From: Thelephora terrestris
Taxonomy: Eukaryota; Basidiomycota; Agaricomycetes; Thelephorales; Thelephoraceae
Reading direction: 5' to 3'
Length of the DNA: 64,000 nucleotides
Assembly: GCA_015956445.1 (NCBI GenBank)
Contig: WIUZ02000007.1
Span: 434,001-498,000 of the forward strand
Of this stretch, positions 1 through 13,212 are shown one piece after another; the stretch's first letter is position 1; the number at the start of each line of letters is the position of its first letter. The notes beneath the pieces were generated by a model. That model was given only the letters and a program-made list of their open reading frames with translations. It did not search any database and was not told the DNA's origin. Both the position numbers and the translations under genes were made by a program.

Positions 1-185
1 TTTGTCGACGATCCTCACTGGTACACCATTTTGCAGCAAGGAGAGAGCCAATACCAGCCCTGCAGGACCAGCGCCGACCTGGGTTGCACCCACATCCACT
101 CAGCCTTTTTGAACGCGCGGCCGAGTAAGACATCACTCACAATAAGGACCTTTGGAGTGAGCTTTGAATCTATGGGGGTAAACAT
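1..185 (-). CDS. FAD-dependent monooxygenase, N-terminal part (runs off the left edge)
   Basis: Class A flavoprotein monooxygenases (PHBH fold, FAD_binding_3) hydroxylate aromatic or polyketide substrates using NAD(P)H and oxygen. The first exon runs 185 down to 141 and encodes MFTPIDSKLTPKVLI. A 62-nt GT-AG intron (140-79) follows. The second exon starts at 78 with VGAGPAGLVLALSLLQ and then VRIVDK, and is still open at base 1. This is the Rossmann dinucleotide-binding motif GxGxxG with its ending acidic residue, placed at the very N-terminus as the family requires. The ATG at 185 is chosen because it gives a short leader before the beta strand KVLIV. The gene is divergent from the alpha/beta hydrolase that starts at 637. 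The substrate cannot be told from 41 residues, and an aromatic-ring hydroxylase is only the commonest option. Confidence 0.75.
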
Positions 186-636
186 GTCGTGCGTAGTGAG
201 AGAGATGGGATTCAGGGGTTGGTGCGCAGGTGGAAGGAAGGTTGACAGTCTCGAGTTATTCCCCTGAAAGCACTGGGTAGACCCACAGAGAGATTCTCCG
301 AGCCGGAGACGGGGTGATGAGCCGCATTGAACAAGTCAAGACTGCTCATCCACAGCCGGTCCCGAGCCTCTCGCTCCCGCCGAAGGAAGCGGAACAAGAG
401 CCGGCCCAAGACGAGTTCACGACCCACAGACTCTCAACGCCGGAGGAGTCCCGGTGGGTCAATTCCAGCGCAACTCAGATCGATGATTGAGAGTCGAAGT
501 GTTGGGCGTCTATTGCAGGGGACTTCTCCGGTCCCATCCAAACCTTCGCTATGTCATCGCTTCAGAACCTCACTATGAAAACTCCCTGACAGTTTCACGG
601 TTGGCTTCACGGAAGCAAACCCCTTCCACCCCCATC
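186..636. promoter_or_regulatory. Shared intergenic region between divergent monooxygenase and hydrolase genes
   Basis: About 450 bp separates two divergent start codons, so both promoters must lie here. I see no clear TATA box. Short open frames across it lack family similarity, and I treat them as chance. Confidence 0.4.
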
Positions 637-1897
637 ATGAGCAACGCGTTCGCCTTCCGTCACGCGCCTCTAAAGGCTCTATGCTTGCTTTCCACAGTCG
701 CCACGCTGTTGGTGAAGCTACCAGGATGGATGGTCCTCTTGGCCTTCCCCTCTGCTCGCCAGAAACATTCTTGGTCATTCAAACGAGCTCTCCTGGTCAC
801 TATATTCCAGCACATCTCACCAGCTCTAAACAAGTGAGACTCTTTCCGTTTTCCTTGACCGGCACCAAGCACTCATGAGCCTTCTCTCCAGAGTTGGGCC
901 GATCAAGGCCTCGCCTGACTTCCAGTCCATCACCAAATCCAAAGTCGCCACAGGCGTCTGGTGTGAACCCAAGCCAGAGCTTATCACCGGCCGCGTCAAG
1001 ACTTGGGCTGAGGCCGCCAAAGTCCAGACAATCCGAGTGCCAGGGTATTGGTACGGCTCTCCCCAGTCTCAAATAGCCACAGGCGCACGAGCCCACTCAG
1101 ACGAAAAGGTTTTCTACCACTTCCACGCTGGGGCGTACATCATGGAGACCGCTCACCCGCAAGGTATCTCGACCCCGGTGATCACGGGTTTATTGGAGAA
1201 GACCAAAACCGTGAACCGCTTGTTCTCCCTTGAATACCGGCTCTCCTCTTCCGCCCCCTTCCCCACTGCCAACCCTTTCCCCGCCGCCTTGATTGATGCC
1301 GTTACCGGATACAATTACCTCATCTCGGAGGTCGGATTCGAGCCAAAGAATATCATTCTCGTCGCCGATTCCGCCGGGGGTCACCTAGCTCTTTCTTTCC
1401 TCCGGTACTTGGTCGACACCTCTGTCCTCCCAGTGCCGGGAGCATTCATCGGCCTTTCTCCTTTGTGCGACATCACCAGCTCCCACCTCGCCAACCATGA
1501 CTCTTCCCTCGTATCTGGAACCGACGTCGTCGGAAGGTTGGACAAGGGTCTCCTCGAATGGGCATGGAAATCGTTCGCGGGACCTCTTCTCGATGATCCC
1601 AACGATGGCCCAACGAAGAACCCGTACCTTTCACCTGCCTCTATCAGCCCTGATATCGAATCCACTATATCCTTCAAGGGCTTCCCCGAAACTTTCTTGG
1701 TCTCTGGTGGGGCTGAGCGGATCCGTGATGCTGTGAGGACGTTAAAGCAGAGGTTGGTACGGGACCTGGGTGAGGAGAAAGTCACAGGGTATGAGGCGCC
1801 GGATGGTGTGCATGATTTCTTGGCGTTGACGTGGCACGAGCCCGAGAGGACAGAGGTCCTAGATTTGCTCTCAAGTTGGGTTGATAGAAATCACTAG
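637..1897 (+). CDS. Alpha/beta hydrolase fold-3 esterase with N-terminal membrane anchor
   Basis: Two exons, 637-833 and 892-1897, with a 58-nt intron whose acceptor is preceded by cttctcc, give 400 aa. Residues about 10-35 and 45-60 are hydrophobic, which suggests a signal anchor of the kind found in fungal steryl-acetyl-hydrolase-like proteins. The catalytic domain shows the oxyanion motif as HAGAY (usually HGGG), the nucleophile elbow VADSAGGHLAL with Ser as nucleophile (the first Gly of the usual GDSAGG is Ala), an acid region around AERIRD, and the catalytic His in GVHDF near the C-terminus. These four elements in this order define the hormone-sensitive-lipase/Abhydrolase_3 group. The likely role is hydrolysis of short-chain esters at a membrane. 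Its divergent partner is a FAD monooxygenase, so the two may be co-expressed, but that is inference. Confidence 0.85.
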
Positions 1898-4800
1898 GGA
1901 CAAGATGAGTCCTTCTCATCGCTCTCTGTTGTTCCCAAGATTTGGTTCCATCTATTCTTTAGTTATGTAATTTAGGCTTTGTCGTGGAGCGCAATCGAAG
2001 GAGGTGCTTGGAGCTGACTTACGTCCGGTGGATCCCCCCCTCGAACCAACCGTGACCTCACTGTGGTCAGTGGGACGATGAAGTCTGGATCATGAGCCGA
2101 CTCGATCGCGGTCCGCCATCTCCGATCATCCCAGAGCGCCTCCACTTGCCGCGGCGGACGGCAAGCCAACGGAGAAAGTATGTCGTATGCCCCACGGCCA
2201 AAGAATGGGATCAAGTTGTTCGTGATACCGAAAGATCTGTGGAGCTTGTGACCACAGTCAACGCCACCAAATATACTCGCCCAACCCTCGGCGCCGGTCT
2301 CTAACGCCGAACGGCGGTAAATTGTGGCCTAGACACTCCCCCGGGGATTACATACTCTCAAACTCAACCGTGGATGAGCGACGTTTCTGAATCGGGCAAG
2401 AAGTCCAGACTTTCTACGTAGTAGACACACGTCAATTTGATTTCGAGGGTCGGGGACTCCAAGTCAGTCCCAATCCTTCGTCGCAGTCGCGATTGAATTG
2501 GACGTAGGAAGGAGGTGGGGAACGTTCGAACGGGTCGGGTGCCCGGATTTGTTCAGGTGAGGTATAGGCAAGTATTCTAATGAACCGATTTTTTTTCAAA
2601 ACGCCGTTCGTGAAGCCAGCTAGCGATTTGAATGGGGTACCTTTGATGGCACCCCCCGGCGCTGGGGAGAGGGAACCGAGGGTCATGTCGTGTCCTTTGC
2701 GTGAACGTGTGAGCGCGTGTCAGGGATCAGCGTCCCGAGGAGTCTGATAGGAAGGGCGAAACCTATCACACCGCTTGAGCGTTCCTTTAAGCCGCAAAGT
2801 GCGCAAGTGCACTGGGTCGGGGATTCACTTGCGTCTGGGGCGACGTCTGTCTGTGACGGTGATATCGGCATCCAACTAGACCAGTGCAGTTCGAACAAGA
2901 ATTTCACATCCAACGCCGGAATGGCGGGGATAAGTTCTCATAGTAGGCATAAACCGCAGAATAAGCTTTTCTCGACCCCCTCGCTGGTGTGGTATGTAGT
3001 GCGGGATCCGGCGGACCACCCGGCGGGACTCGGCACAAGGGCCGTTGCACCGCTACGGGCCGCCAAGGTCGAAGGGAGACCCTGGCGCGTTATATTGCGT
3101 GAGAGTGAGCACGCACTTCGCTCTAAACGGTGTGGCGAGGAAGGACCCGATAAAGTAAGATCGTGTGGACTTCTCAAGTTCGTTGGGTTCGATCTCTGCC
3201 AAAATGAAGAGATTTTCCAGCCTTCTTATTTGGGGACGACGATTCTAATACGTGGATCTGGCTGCGTGTGCGCGACGGTGCTTATAGTGTGTGGTTAACT
3301 TGGTGCCTCGCGGCGTAAGGCGTGCGAGACTTCTCCCGGTATCTGGAACGAAAGCAGATCTTTTCGTGAGTCCCGCCTTCTCCCATGAGAAAAAAAACAC
3401 CAAAGGAGGAGGGAAATTTCCGCCCCCGGCCGCTGAACACATCAGCGAGAGGTTCAGAGGTTCGCTCGAGATAATTACGAGGTCGTGCCGTGGTTCTTGT
3501 ACATTCTTCCTTATCTTCCCTTCATGAAACTCCTACTCGTTGCGACCTCACTACTAGGGCTGCTTTGTTGGGGTTATAAGATTTGAGTACCGGGATGGTC
3601 GCCAACATCGCACACCGCGGGTAACCAAAACCCAAATCTGTTTCGCGGATCATCTATATCCACCACATAAGTAAGACACCGGATTGAAAAAAAAACACAC
3701 ACACACGCACGCACGTTGGGGATCACTGATCGCAGCGATTATCTACCACACCCCTCGAGACGCGATCGCCGACATTTTTTTTTTCCCGCCTATCTCTCGC
3801 GTATGCGACCGCATCGTGATTCATGAGCGCATAATTTGCCTTGCATGTCTGTCGAGGTACCGATATCGCTGATCCGGCGAGGCGGAGGCCTAATGGTACC
3901 TGAGCATTTTTTTTCCTGCTTTGAAGTCACATGTCGTTGTCAGTATACACGTGCACGCGCGATATTGGCAGGCGGCAGATTCTGCGTCAGTGCATTAGTA
4001 CTTACGCCCACAGGCTTGAAATCATTCCTCCCCCTTTGCGAACCGTTCCAGGCTTCCCCCCTTCCTCGGCTGGTCAGCTGGTTAAGCAACGGTTCCTTGG
4101 TAACACACAAGCCCGAGAAGTTCTCTCCTCGGCGGAATCTCGGTCCGAATCTTCCTCAACTAGAAAAACTTTCACAATGTCAATAGCCTCGTTCCTTTCA
4201 GAGAGATCGAAGGCTATTGAGAGGTCTATACTATAGCCCCCGCATTGGTCAGGTTGCATCGTTTGTGTACGTACCCAGGCGCGTCACCTGGTTGGGGTAT
4301 GATCAAGGTATGATCAATGACGAATTGGCTTCGAGAGGTTGCAATAGTAACTCACGAGGGATGACTTCGCTTCGGATGATATAGTGAGGCCAAAACTCGC
4401 TATTTAGCGGTACGGCATCGCTTCTCAGCTTAGATAGGAGTGCCTAGCTTGTTTGATTTCGTTGATTTCGTGATTCGTGCCGTACGCCTCGCGTCGGGCC
4501 CCAGCCTGCCAAGATGGGAAACAGATGCGATTGTCTGTGGCGCGTATGAGCATCTCACAGATATAGGAGGCATGTGACGGGAGGGAAAAAGCCGAGAGGT
4601 ATACGGAAGGCGAGGAACGAAAAGGGCACTAGTACATAGGTAGGGCCGTTCGCCGCGCGTGTGCGCAAGAGGGTCGATTATGGAAAGCATGGAAGCATGG
4701 AGCGTCACTGCTTGAGACTGTACTTGTGGTCCAAGTTCCGGATCTGAGCAGCCCGGAACATCCGTGCGGTGTCGATAAACGGTCAAGCTGGGACGAAGTG

Positions 4801-7214
4801 GCGTGGGGGCGAGTGTTAACCACCAAAGGCGGTATAGCAGTGGCATCGTTCCCAAATTTGAAATACGGTGTCTAAATGAACACCGGGCGACAAAAAAGGA
4901 AGTGGCTCCACATCAGTACCGCGGAGAAAAATGCGGCAAGTTGCATATCCCGGATCATGAAGATCTTGAGATTATATTCATCGATCATCTCGCAGCCCCC
5001 AACACGTCTGCCAAATAAAAGGTTGGCAAGTCGGATCTTGTCCCAGGTAAGACGGTTTTTGAAACAGTTCGCCCAGGATCCGAAGTTCGCACTAAAAGCG
5101 TATGGCCACGGCATGTTCCGGGCGCGTTGGACACGAGCGCTGTCCTGGCCAGAGCCACGTCGCACGAATATGAGGTCTTTTGGCAGGACGAAAACGGTAC
5201 ACTGCGCATCAGGTGTCAAGGCGGGTTGCAGGCCACCAGGGGAGCCAAGACACGTCTGGAACTGGTCCGATGACAGAGAAAGCGGCTCAACCGAAAGGCG
5301 CTCATCTTGATCGCAGGCTTCACGCAACATCAACTGGTGAACCGAGTAACTGTGTTGGGTCAAAGCTCGGACTCAAAGCCCATTCCGTTATCAAAAGCCT
5401 GCATCTCTATCTGGGTCGACGGAGCGGGGGTCCATGCGCAAAAACGAGGAATTCGGGGGTCAGGGTCCACCAGTGGAAAATCTTTGGCTTGTATTGTAGG
5501 CAAAATGTGACGAGCCGTGATGTGCCCAGCCGGATGTCAATTAAAGTCGGTTTAATTGTGATGCGCCACCAGGTTTGACCCTCTTCGTATTATGGTTCCT
5601 CCCGGAGCTCACATCGAACCACACGGCGCGGAGCAGTAAGCATCTGAGGAGAAAGGTAGAGAGGGAAACTGCGACTTCAAGACAAGAACCAATGTAGAAG
5701 AGGGGGTTATTCGGCCAAGACGTGGGTGCACGCGATGGTGAGAACGCGTTACTTGGGTGGGAGAGTGTACGCCGTAAGCGGCGCGAGCCACCGCAGTTTC
5801 AGCCAATGGTAACGCGTAACGGTCGGAAAGGCGTTTGATTGTTCCGAACGGCGAAGGACCCGATGTTGGCCGAAGCTAGGCGGGCCTGAAAGAACCCCGA
5901 TCAATCCGTGTCGATGAACTTGGCAGGTGGAAGTGTCGAGCAAGTTGAGCTTGCAAGAGTGAAGGTCGGACGAGGCTCTCGAAATTGGTCGTGCGAACTT
6001 CAAGGCAGGGGGCAGGGAGGGAAACCTTCTTTGATGCGGAAGCACCGCCCCCGGTGGGTGGCACTGTAGCAGTAGGAAGTCAGCCGCCCTGTTTGTAAGG
6101 TAGAGTGAGGTTTGGGAAATTTGATAAACTGCGGACCGATTGCCCCGTTGACACTTCAAAAAACATGCTAGCGTGTTGACTATGGGTCTCGTAACCATCC
6201 CCTTCTTCGTGATGAGGGTTGTGCTGGGCGTTGTTTAGTAGCCTAAGCCACAAGTGAGCCAACTTGTTGGTGTTATCGACTGTCAGTTTGCAAATCAGAA
6301 CGGAGGTGTACGTTATGTGGGGACAGACGGCGTTTTCCGTCCATTTGATCACGGCAGGGAGCGGCACCTCTCCTTGGTCGTTGACGGTCTGCAACGAAAG
6401 GGTCACTGCCATAGGGGGTTATGGTAGCAGGGGCGACGGCGTATGGCTCAAAGAGTGGGCGGAGGCCTGCGGGGGCCCATCGGAACGTTGGACGTTGGTT
6501 GGGGCCTTATATTTCCCTGTAGGACGCTTTTCACCCGGTTGAAGCTTGAAGCTCAAAGTCCTATCCATTGGAGGTAAGGAGGCTTGTGCCGCATGTATTC
6601 CGGCGTCCATGTTTCGCGGACCATGGGGCGTGATACGAGGGGTGTGGGAATGCTAACGTTATTGATGAATGCGTTGCAAAGTCTGTTATAGAGTCGCGTG
6701 CGAGCTAGCCAGTGTCCCGTGAACACAAGCGAAAGGGAGAAGGTTCAGGTACCGCACAAAGACGGAGAGAATTCCTACGGAGTTGATCTCTTGAACGACG
6801 GAAAATGAAACGGAAATAAGCAAGTCTGGGAAGACAAAGGGTCGATAGGAAGAGTGGGGAAAAATGACGAGAGGCTAACGGAGTATGAAAGATCCGGGAC
6901 ACGTTCTGAGGGGAAGGATGGTCACATGCACGTCATTCCCGTCCAAGGCTGATTTTAGAAAGCCGTGATGGTCTCTTCGGCCTTCGCATCGAGTTTTCTC
7001 CGTCCTGATGTTTGCAGAGGCTCTGGTGAGCAGGGGAGACAAGGAGAGGGAAGGTGGGGAGGGAGATGAGTCGATGAAACTGATAAGAAAAATAAAATAA
7101 AATAAGAAACACGAGTGGAACAGGAGAGCCGGACGAACACGGTCCAGCGAGCCGGTGGATTTCTTCCCTCGATCTTCCCCAGCAGGTCACCAGTCGGGTT
7201 GATTACCATCAAAT
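1898..7214. other. Gene-poor region, no supportable gene
   Basis: More than 5 kb holds only short overlapping open frames on both strands without domain motifs, credible splice chains or consistent codon use. The longest (2717-3298, plus) has no recognisable motif. A stretch at 5019-5270 on the plus strand reads like old coding sequence and is listed as a finding. A (CA)n-like tract lies near 3694-3715, and there are runs of T at about 3775-3785 and 3909-3916. I see no terminal repeats that would mark a transposon. Confidence 0.5.
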
Positions 7215-7461
7215 AATCATTTAATTTCCTTGTCCGACCTCCCTCTTCCTCCCCTGCCTATAACCCTCCCAAGTCTCAGTCCAGACCCTCCGTTTCCCTC
7301 TCCCCCTTCCCAATCGCTGACGTACAGTCTTCCCTTATCCATCTCCTCCGTCTGCTTTTGGTCCATACCTTGTCACTTTCACTGAACCCTTAGACTTACC
7401 CCTCCCTCGACACCACGACGCCCACACGTTTTCAACCCTTCCCCATCGGCCGGGCGCCATC
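7215..7461 (+). promoter_or_regulatory. Pyrimidine-rich promoter/5' UTR of the REG1-like gene
   Basis: The stretch before the start codon at 7462 is strongly C and T rich on the plus strand, with runs such as ctccctcttcctcccc and ccctctcccccttccc, and with tataa at about 7258. CT-rich blocks of this kind sit around transcription starts in filamentous fungi. There is no sharper element to name. Confidence 0.45.
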
Positions 7462-10309
7462 ATGACCTCCAATTACCTCCCACTACTCCTCGTCTCTGTC
7501 ACAGACAATGCGGCTACCCCCGACGACTCCAGCGTTACAACCCTCCCCACCGGCCAGGTAGATTACCTCTCACACCAATGGCGTGAGGAGGATGTCTGGA
7601 GTTCTTGGAAGAGCATGACAAGGCAGAAGAACGCCATCACTAATGGCACTCGTCTCGAGAACGCCAGCTGGAGAACTTGGTGGAAACAGAGGAACAAGCT
7701 CAAGACTATCAACCCTGAGACTCTCAACTGGTTCGCCCTTTCCACCTCTATTCATCGCCCCTCCTTGCTAACTAGTTGATTTTCGCAGGCTCAAAGATTC
7801 AGACGTCACTTGGCTATATGGCCCATTACATCCCGGTTGTGACTGGGAACCCCTACCCAAGCCGACTCCAGAAACACGGCCCTCCTTGGCCCAAGCCAAT
7901 GTGGGTCTCTCGTGCACGAAGCCTATCCTCAAGCATCGGAGCATCACAGAAATCCTCTCTCTCCCCACCCCGCAATTTGATGCCGACCAATCGCCAGAGA
8001 CGCCAGTATCACATGAGCAACAACCACCATCAAACATCTCCCCGCACCCATCCCGCCCGTTCCTCACCCACACCAAAAGCGATACCCATATCCTCCGAGC
8101 GCGCACCCCACGTGATGCCCTCCGGAAAGACTCACCTCCCCGTGTACTATCTAAGGAGGCCGCAGAGTGTGCTTTGTCAATCGATGACTCCACATCACCA
8201 GGGACGTCAACCGGCAGCGAGCAAGACCTCATGGTGCACAACCCTCAATCGGGGAAGAAGAAGCACATCAGTTTCAACACATTCGTGGAGCAACGCATCG
8301 CCATCGAGAACCCGAAACCCAAACGCCCCACGGCGAGATTTGTAGACGAGGTATTTGAGGATGACGGGTCAGTGTCTTTTCCCTCTCCAAGCCTTCTCTT
8401 TTCTGATTGTACCCTGCCTCTTATCCTCCCCGTCTTTTGCCCCAGCAGCTATGATGAGGATACAGAGGGCTGCTTCGATAACCCCAACATTCCGCAATCT
8501 TCCAAGACTTACTATCCTACCAACTTTGACGTGGATTCCGACTCTGACTCTGATGATGTTTTGGAGATGCAAACATCCTCTTCCCGATCAAGATCATCAT
8601 CATCTTCCCGCTCTGGTCCTCCAACCCTCGCTCCCACCCCTCACTCCCCTTCTCCAATTCGAAATTTCACCCTCCACGACGATGATCACCGGTCTATTGC
8701 TTACATCCCCCCCACCATCCTGAAAACCAACGACGTTTACCTTGGTCCACTTGACCCTACCCTTCAGTATCCCGGTGTCGAACTTGTCTACGTCCCACAA
8801 ATAAGGACGCCCAAGTACAGCCCCTACCTTAGGGCCGATAGCCTCTCGGGTACCCCAGACATTTATGAACGACAGATCGACTACTTTGATCCCCGTGGGT
8901 CTAGTTCCCAGTCCTCATCAAGTTCGAACACGAGTCCAAATATCTCCAGCGTTGGCATCCCCCCCTCAAACTCCGCTTCTGACGAGACCGTTAAACCTTG
9001 TGACCGCAACGCCGGTTACCCAGTCCCCCTCGTCAATTCTAGGCCCTTGCCGATACCTAACGGACCAGAGATCGGTCAGAAGGAAGACGCCTTCGACCTG
9101 ATGGAAGAGCCTGACTTTATGGAAGACTTCCCTAGGAAACCCCTTCCCATCGCCAGGTCTAGGTCTATTGATGGACAGTCTGGCCCCGGTTTTGTTCGGT
9201 ATATTCAGGCGGGCGCAGAAAGTACGAACGTTGGACGGTGTAGCCCCGATGATAACCAACCAGGCAAACTTGAACCTGTCAGGCAAGATCCCATCACCCG
9301 TCCCCCTGAGCAGTTGTCGACAGCTGTGTCTCACGAGCCTCCTCTCAAACGTGCCTCATCTTTTGACCACGCCTCCAACGCTGACAACAAGTTGCTGGCT
9401 CCTGACACAATCATACGCGGGAGGTCCTCCTCATCATCGTGTCTCAACTCGGTCAGCGGTTCAACAACGAGTCCTTCTACATCCCATACCAGATCTTCGG
9501 ATTCCAGGTCAGAATCTCGGGGTAGGTCATCGACCAGGAACTCGTCCTACTCGGACAGGGAACGTTCGAATTCTAGATCCAGCAGGAGTGGCGGGTCTCC
9601 GATCGGGAGTATCTCTCCGTGTGGTTCCACAATCGGGATCGGCGGCCAATCTTCCGGACGTGAGTCGAGGTCGGTCTATCGCCAGCCTGGTCGGGAACGA
9701 GGCAGGGATCGGACCGGGCGAAGGATAAACGGCAGTTCCAGCTCATCAAGTCTTAGCCCCCCTGACGTCTCCAGTCCCATCAGGAGTGTCACCACGGAAT
9801 ATGTTCCAGCACATACAGACTCTTACTCTTCACTGCATGACTCAATGTCTCAGTCGATTGTCTCCTCCGCTTGTTCGAGTTCGTCTACCATTGGGCCCAG
9901 TTCGGACTCTACGTCCACGGTTACCCAGGGGAGTGACGATGCCACCGAGAAGGCGCAACCTCAAATCCAGCCACAACCTCAGTTGACCAGTACGGTGGTT
10001 TCCACACCCATGCACACTCGAACGTCGAGGTCCAGTAGGACGGGGCCGATCGCCATTCCAGCCCCGATTCCTGAGGAGGAAGAGATACAGAGGTCAAGGA
10101 ATCCGACACCAGCGAACTCCCCCACTGTTGCCGTCAAACCATTGTTACCTGATCCCACCTCGACCGCTGAAGATGTAATTCACCCCGAGGATAAACGTGA
10201 GCCAATGGGGGAGGACAGTCACCCTGCTGGGCTTGTCGGACGTGCGGTAGGGATGGTAAATTCTGCCAGGGGTCTCATTGGGTCCTTCTGGCATCCTGGA
10301 CCGCTATAA
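7462..10309 (+). CDS. REG1: REG1-like protein phosphatase 1 regulatory subunit (DUF1752/GATA-like N-terminal domain)
   Basis: Exons 7462-7730, 7789-8367 and 8449-10309 give 902 aa. Near the N-terminus (about residues 33-100) lies the conserved DUF1752 block, with DYLSHQWREEDVWSSWK, TWWKQRNKLKTINPETLNW and, across intron 1, LKDSDVTWLYGPLHPGCDW. About residue 240 is KKHISFNTFVEQRIAIE, the segment that in yeast Reg1 docks the phosphatase Glc7. The rest is a long Ser-, Pro- and Arg-rich low-complexity tail typical of the family. In yeast, Reg1-Glc7 dephosphorylates Snf1 and so keeps glucose repression on; a similar role here is inferred from family membership. Intron 1 has a clear branch site (gctaac). 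Intron 2 is a multiple of three, has no stop and ends in a tandem CAGCAG acceptor, so retained and alternative forms would stay in frame. Confidence 0.88.
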
Positions 10310-13212
10310 ACGGCCTTTCCACCTCCCCTCCTATCCTCGCTGCGGGGTAGGACATACACATGCGAAGATGGTACTCTTCTTGTCCAAGGTCCCCTTGCGT
10401 GTGCTTTACGCCTTTTGCAAGGTTGCCTTGGAGGCATCTCGTTTTCCCCTCCTGTTTGTCCCTTCTGGTTTATGCCATCCCCCTTGTACCATCCTCGCTG
10501 TGCACGTTCCGATATTTTATATTTCCTCCACTGTCGCCTTTCTCTCCCTTCATCTGTGGGTTCCCCGATCCACTGTCTCGTCAGCGTTCTACCGCTCTGA
10601 CTGTTTTTTTCCTTTCTTGCGACGGTCTTTACCATGGACCCCCATCGTATAATCTTATTACCTTTTTCTTCGCATCGTCAATTTGTTATAATTCCGAGCA
10701 CCGTTCCTGTTCTTCACCTCACTCTGCTTTCGTTGAACCCCCCTGTAACGTTTACTCATCCTTCCCGCTGTTCTCTATGAGCTACTACCGGCCACGACGC
10801 AATCGACAAAGATGATTATCCCTTTACCCTCCCCCCTGGTGCCTGTACATCTCCATGACCCTCATCACTCCCTTTTCCATCATCTGACCCCATGGTCGTC
10901 TTTTCCTCGGTTCCAGTGGACCCTTTTGTTCGTGTTACATTTCCCTCGCTTAGTAGCTGGCTCGCGTACCCCTCCCCCCTCTGCATACAGCCGTACAGAT
11001 GTGTCTTTTGAAATTTCTGTTCATTTGTTTTGTGTTCTTTCCTGCCACCCTTTTCTACCGCCATATATCACGCACAGCCCACACACATTATATGCATACA
11101 GTGTACAAAATGCCAACGCCCCATGCTCCGAAAATTCCTGTGCGAATTTTGAAAATCTAATTATCTGTTCCCGTGGCGCAGACCACGGGGCAGTGAACCA
11201 AATATCACGTGAAACGCCCCGTAAAGAATAACATGTGTCTAGTATAAGTATATAGGGTTTCAAGTATACCTTGAAGCTCCGAGCTGGAAGCATCTAGATT
11301 TCGGAAGCGGATCGGGAGTGTGAGATGCGTCTCTGTACGAGTTTTAGGGTCTTTTGGTGGCTCGGTCTTATTCGCATGTTTCGAGGGCTTGGTGGGATCT
11401 TCTGTGGGTGGATCTGTGTATGACGTGTAGATCGGTTGGATGTGGACTAGTGCTGTTGAGGATCCAGCCGAGCTCTGAGGTCCGTGTTAAACCATGAAGC
11501 TGTAGATATCACATGCGGGGTCGTATCCGGGGGTCAAAAACGTTAGCGAAGCACCGCGCACGCCTTGTGGGAGAAGGTGGTGGGGATTTTTACGTCTCGG
11601 TAAACGTCTCTTGTTGCACATGGCAGTGGGGTTGGATAACCGATAGAATTGATATACACTTACGCGGGGTGAAGCTGTGATTTCACGAACGGCGAAGTGC
11701 CCTTATTTTTCTTTTCACCTGACGTGTTCGCGTGACTGGCTTTATTTGTGATTTCTGGGGAGAGTTTTTTTTGTCTCCGGGTCCCGGGGTGTGTGCATAC
11801 CTTGTTGATCACCCTGTAGGTTGGTGTTTGGGTTAGGAAGGGGTGCTCATTGTGTTGCCACCTTTCCGTGCTCCGTGCGTGTGACTGCCCCGCGGAGATT
11901 CAAGGAATCATTATCTCGGGGCCAAGATGCCACGCAGGTTCAGCAAACGACTGTATCGTTTCTGACCTTGTGACGCCGACGTAGCTGGGAGCCGGATATT
12001 TGTGGAAGCTTCGGGTTCCCAGCGTTTACTTCCGTGGGCGCTGCGCTATTTTTCATTTAGCGGAAGAGTATCGCCGGAAATGAAAACGGAATGGATGGCC
12101 AGAGGAGGTAGCGGTCGTGGGAATTGGCCAGGGATCCCATATATTGCGATCGCGCCCCACCGCTGTGCCTTCTTCTTTCTGTTCTTCATTTCCCTCGACT
12201 CTCGACCGATGGACTTGACATTGACCCTCGTTTGACTTCGACTTTAGATTCATCCACCTCGAGCCAAAGGAGCGCCTGGTACGCTCGTCAACTTGAAGTT
12301 TCGGGATGGCGCGCCTGGGGCGAAGGCGATCTACGGTGACTTGCTTGGCCCCAAAGCGGGTTCGCCATCCAATTGAGGCAAAGTACAGTCACAGTTATAC
12401 ACTCGTGCGCGATCTACACGCCAACGAAGTAAGATCACTGGGTAGAGGGTGCAATGAATGGGAACAGCCCATGTATTCAACGAGTGGCTGTTTGTAGGGT
12501 TTACACTGGGTACATACGAATCCAGATGAATGGCGATCCCTTATAAGGAAGCTATCAGGACCCCGACTGCTCTGTAGGGCCAGGAATACCGCGAAATGCG
12601 GCGATTGGCACCCTTCTATGACGGATACGTGTATTTGTTGTCTAACCTCTCCATGCGGACAGTCACTCACTGAGGGACAATTTCTGCCTGAAACCCACCA
12701 GGCTGTGTGTTTTGAACTGGGCGTTGTACTTAGTGGGTTTCAGATCATGGATTCAGACGTGATGCAACGGTTTGGTCCAAACATTCCCCTTATGCGGGAA
12801 AATTTGGCACTGCCTGCTTCTAAACCTACTGTACCGAGGATAGGGCCTTATAACCTTCCCCAGCGATATCGATAAAACATCTGATATCTGTACGCATGCG
12901 TGTGCACGATGTGGCCTTTCATACACGGTAAATGAAACGACAGCCGTAGTAGGCACAAACTAGGATCCACTCTTAAACGCTGTCGCTGGTTCATTCAAGG
13001 CTCTTTTGTTGGGCGGACCCTATTACCTGAGCGGTTGAGTGGAGGCCTTGGCTGAAATCTTACGATATCTCCGCGGACCCTGGCGGCCAGAACCGTTGAT
13101 GTTTTTTTGGAGATAGTTGGAATCACAACCAATGTTGCCGTCCAGGTTGAACATAAGTACCGGGCGTTGTGCCAGCCCCTTCCTGAGTTCCCCAAATTTC
13201 CGCCCTCACAGG
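10310..13212. other. Intergenic region with no supportable gene
   Basis: The first several hundred bases are T and C rich and probably include the 3' UTR of the REG1-like gene. The remainder shows only short unrelated open frames on both strands and no splice-linked motif. I see no RNA gene and no terminal repeats. Confidence 0.5.

Noticed and set aside
487-636. N-terminal extension of the esterase frame
   Set aside because: The frame is open upstream of 637, but the added text is Arg- and Ser-rich without a signal, while the ATG at 637 leads directly into the membrane anchor.
2717-3298. 193-aa plus-strand frame
   Set aside because: No domain, no start context, no neighbours; likely chance in GC-rich DNA.
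11500-12000. Possible RNA gene in the T- and G-rich stretch after the REG1-like gene
   Set aside because: No cloverleaf, box motif or stable long stem could be drawn by eye.
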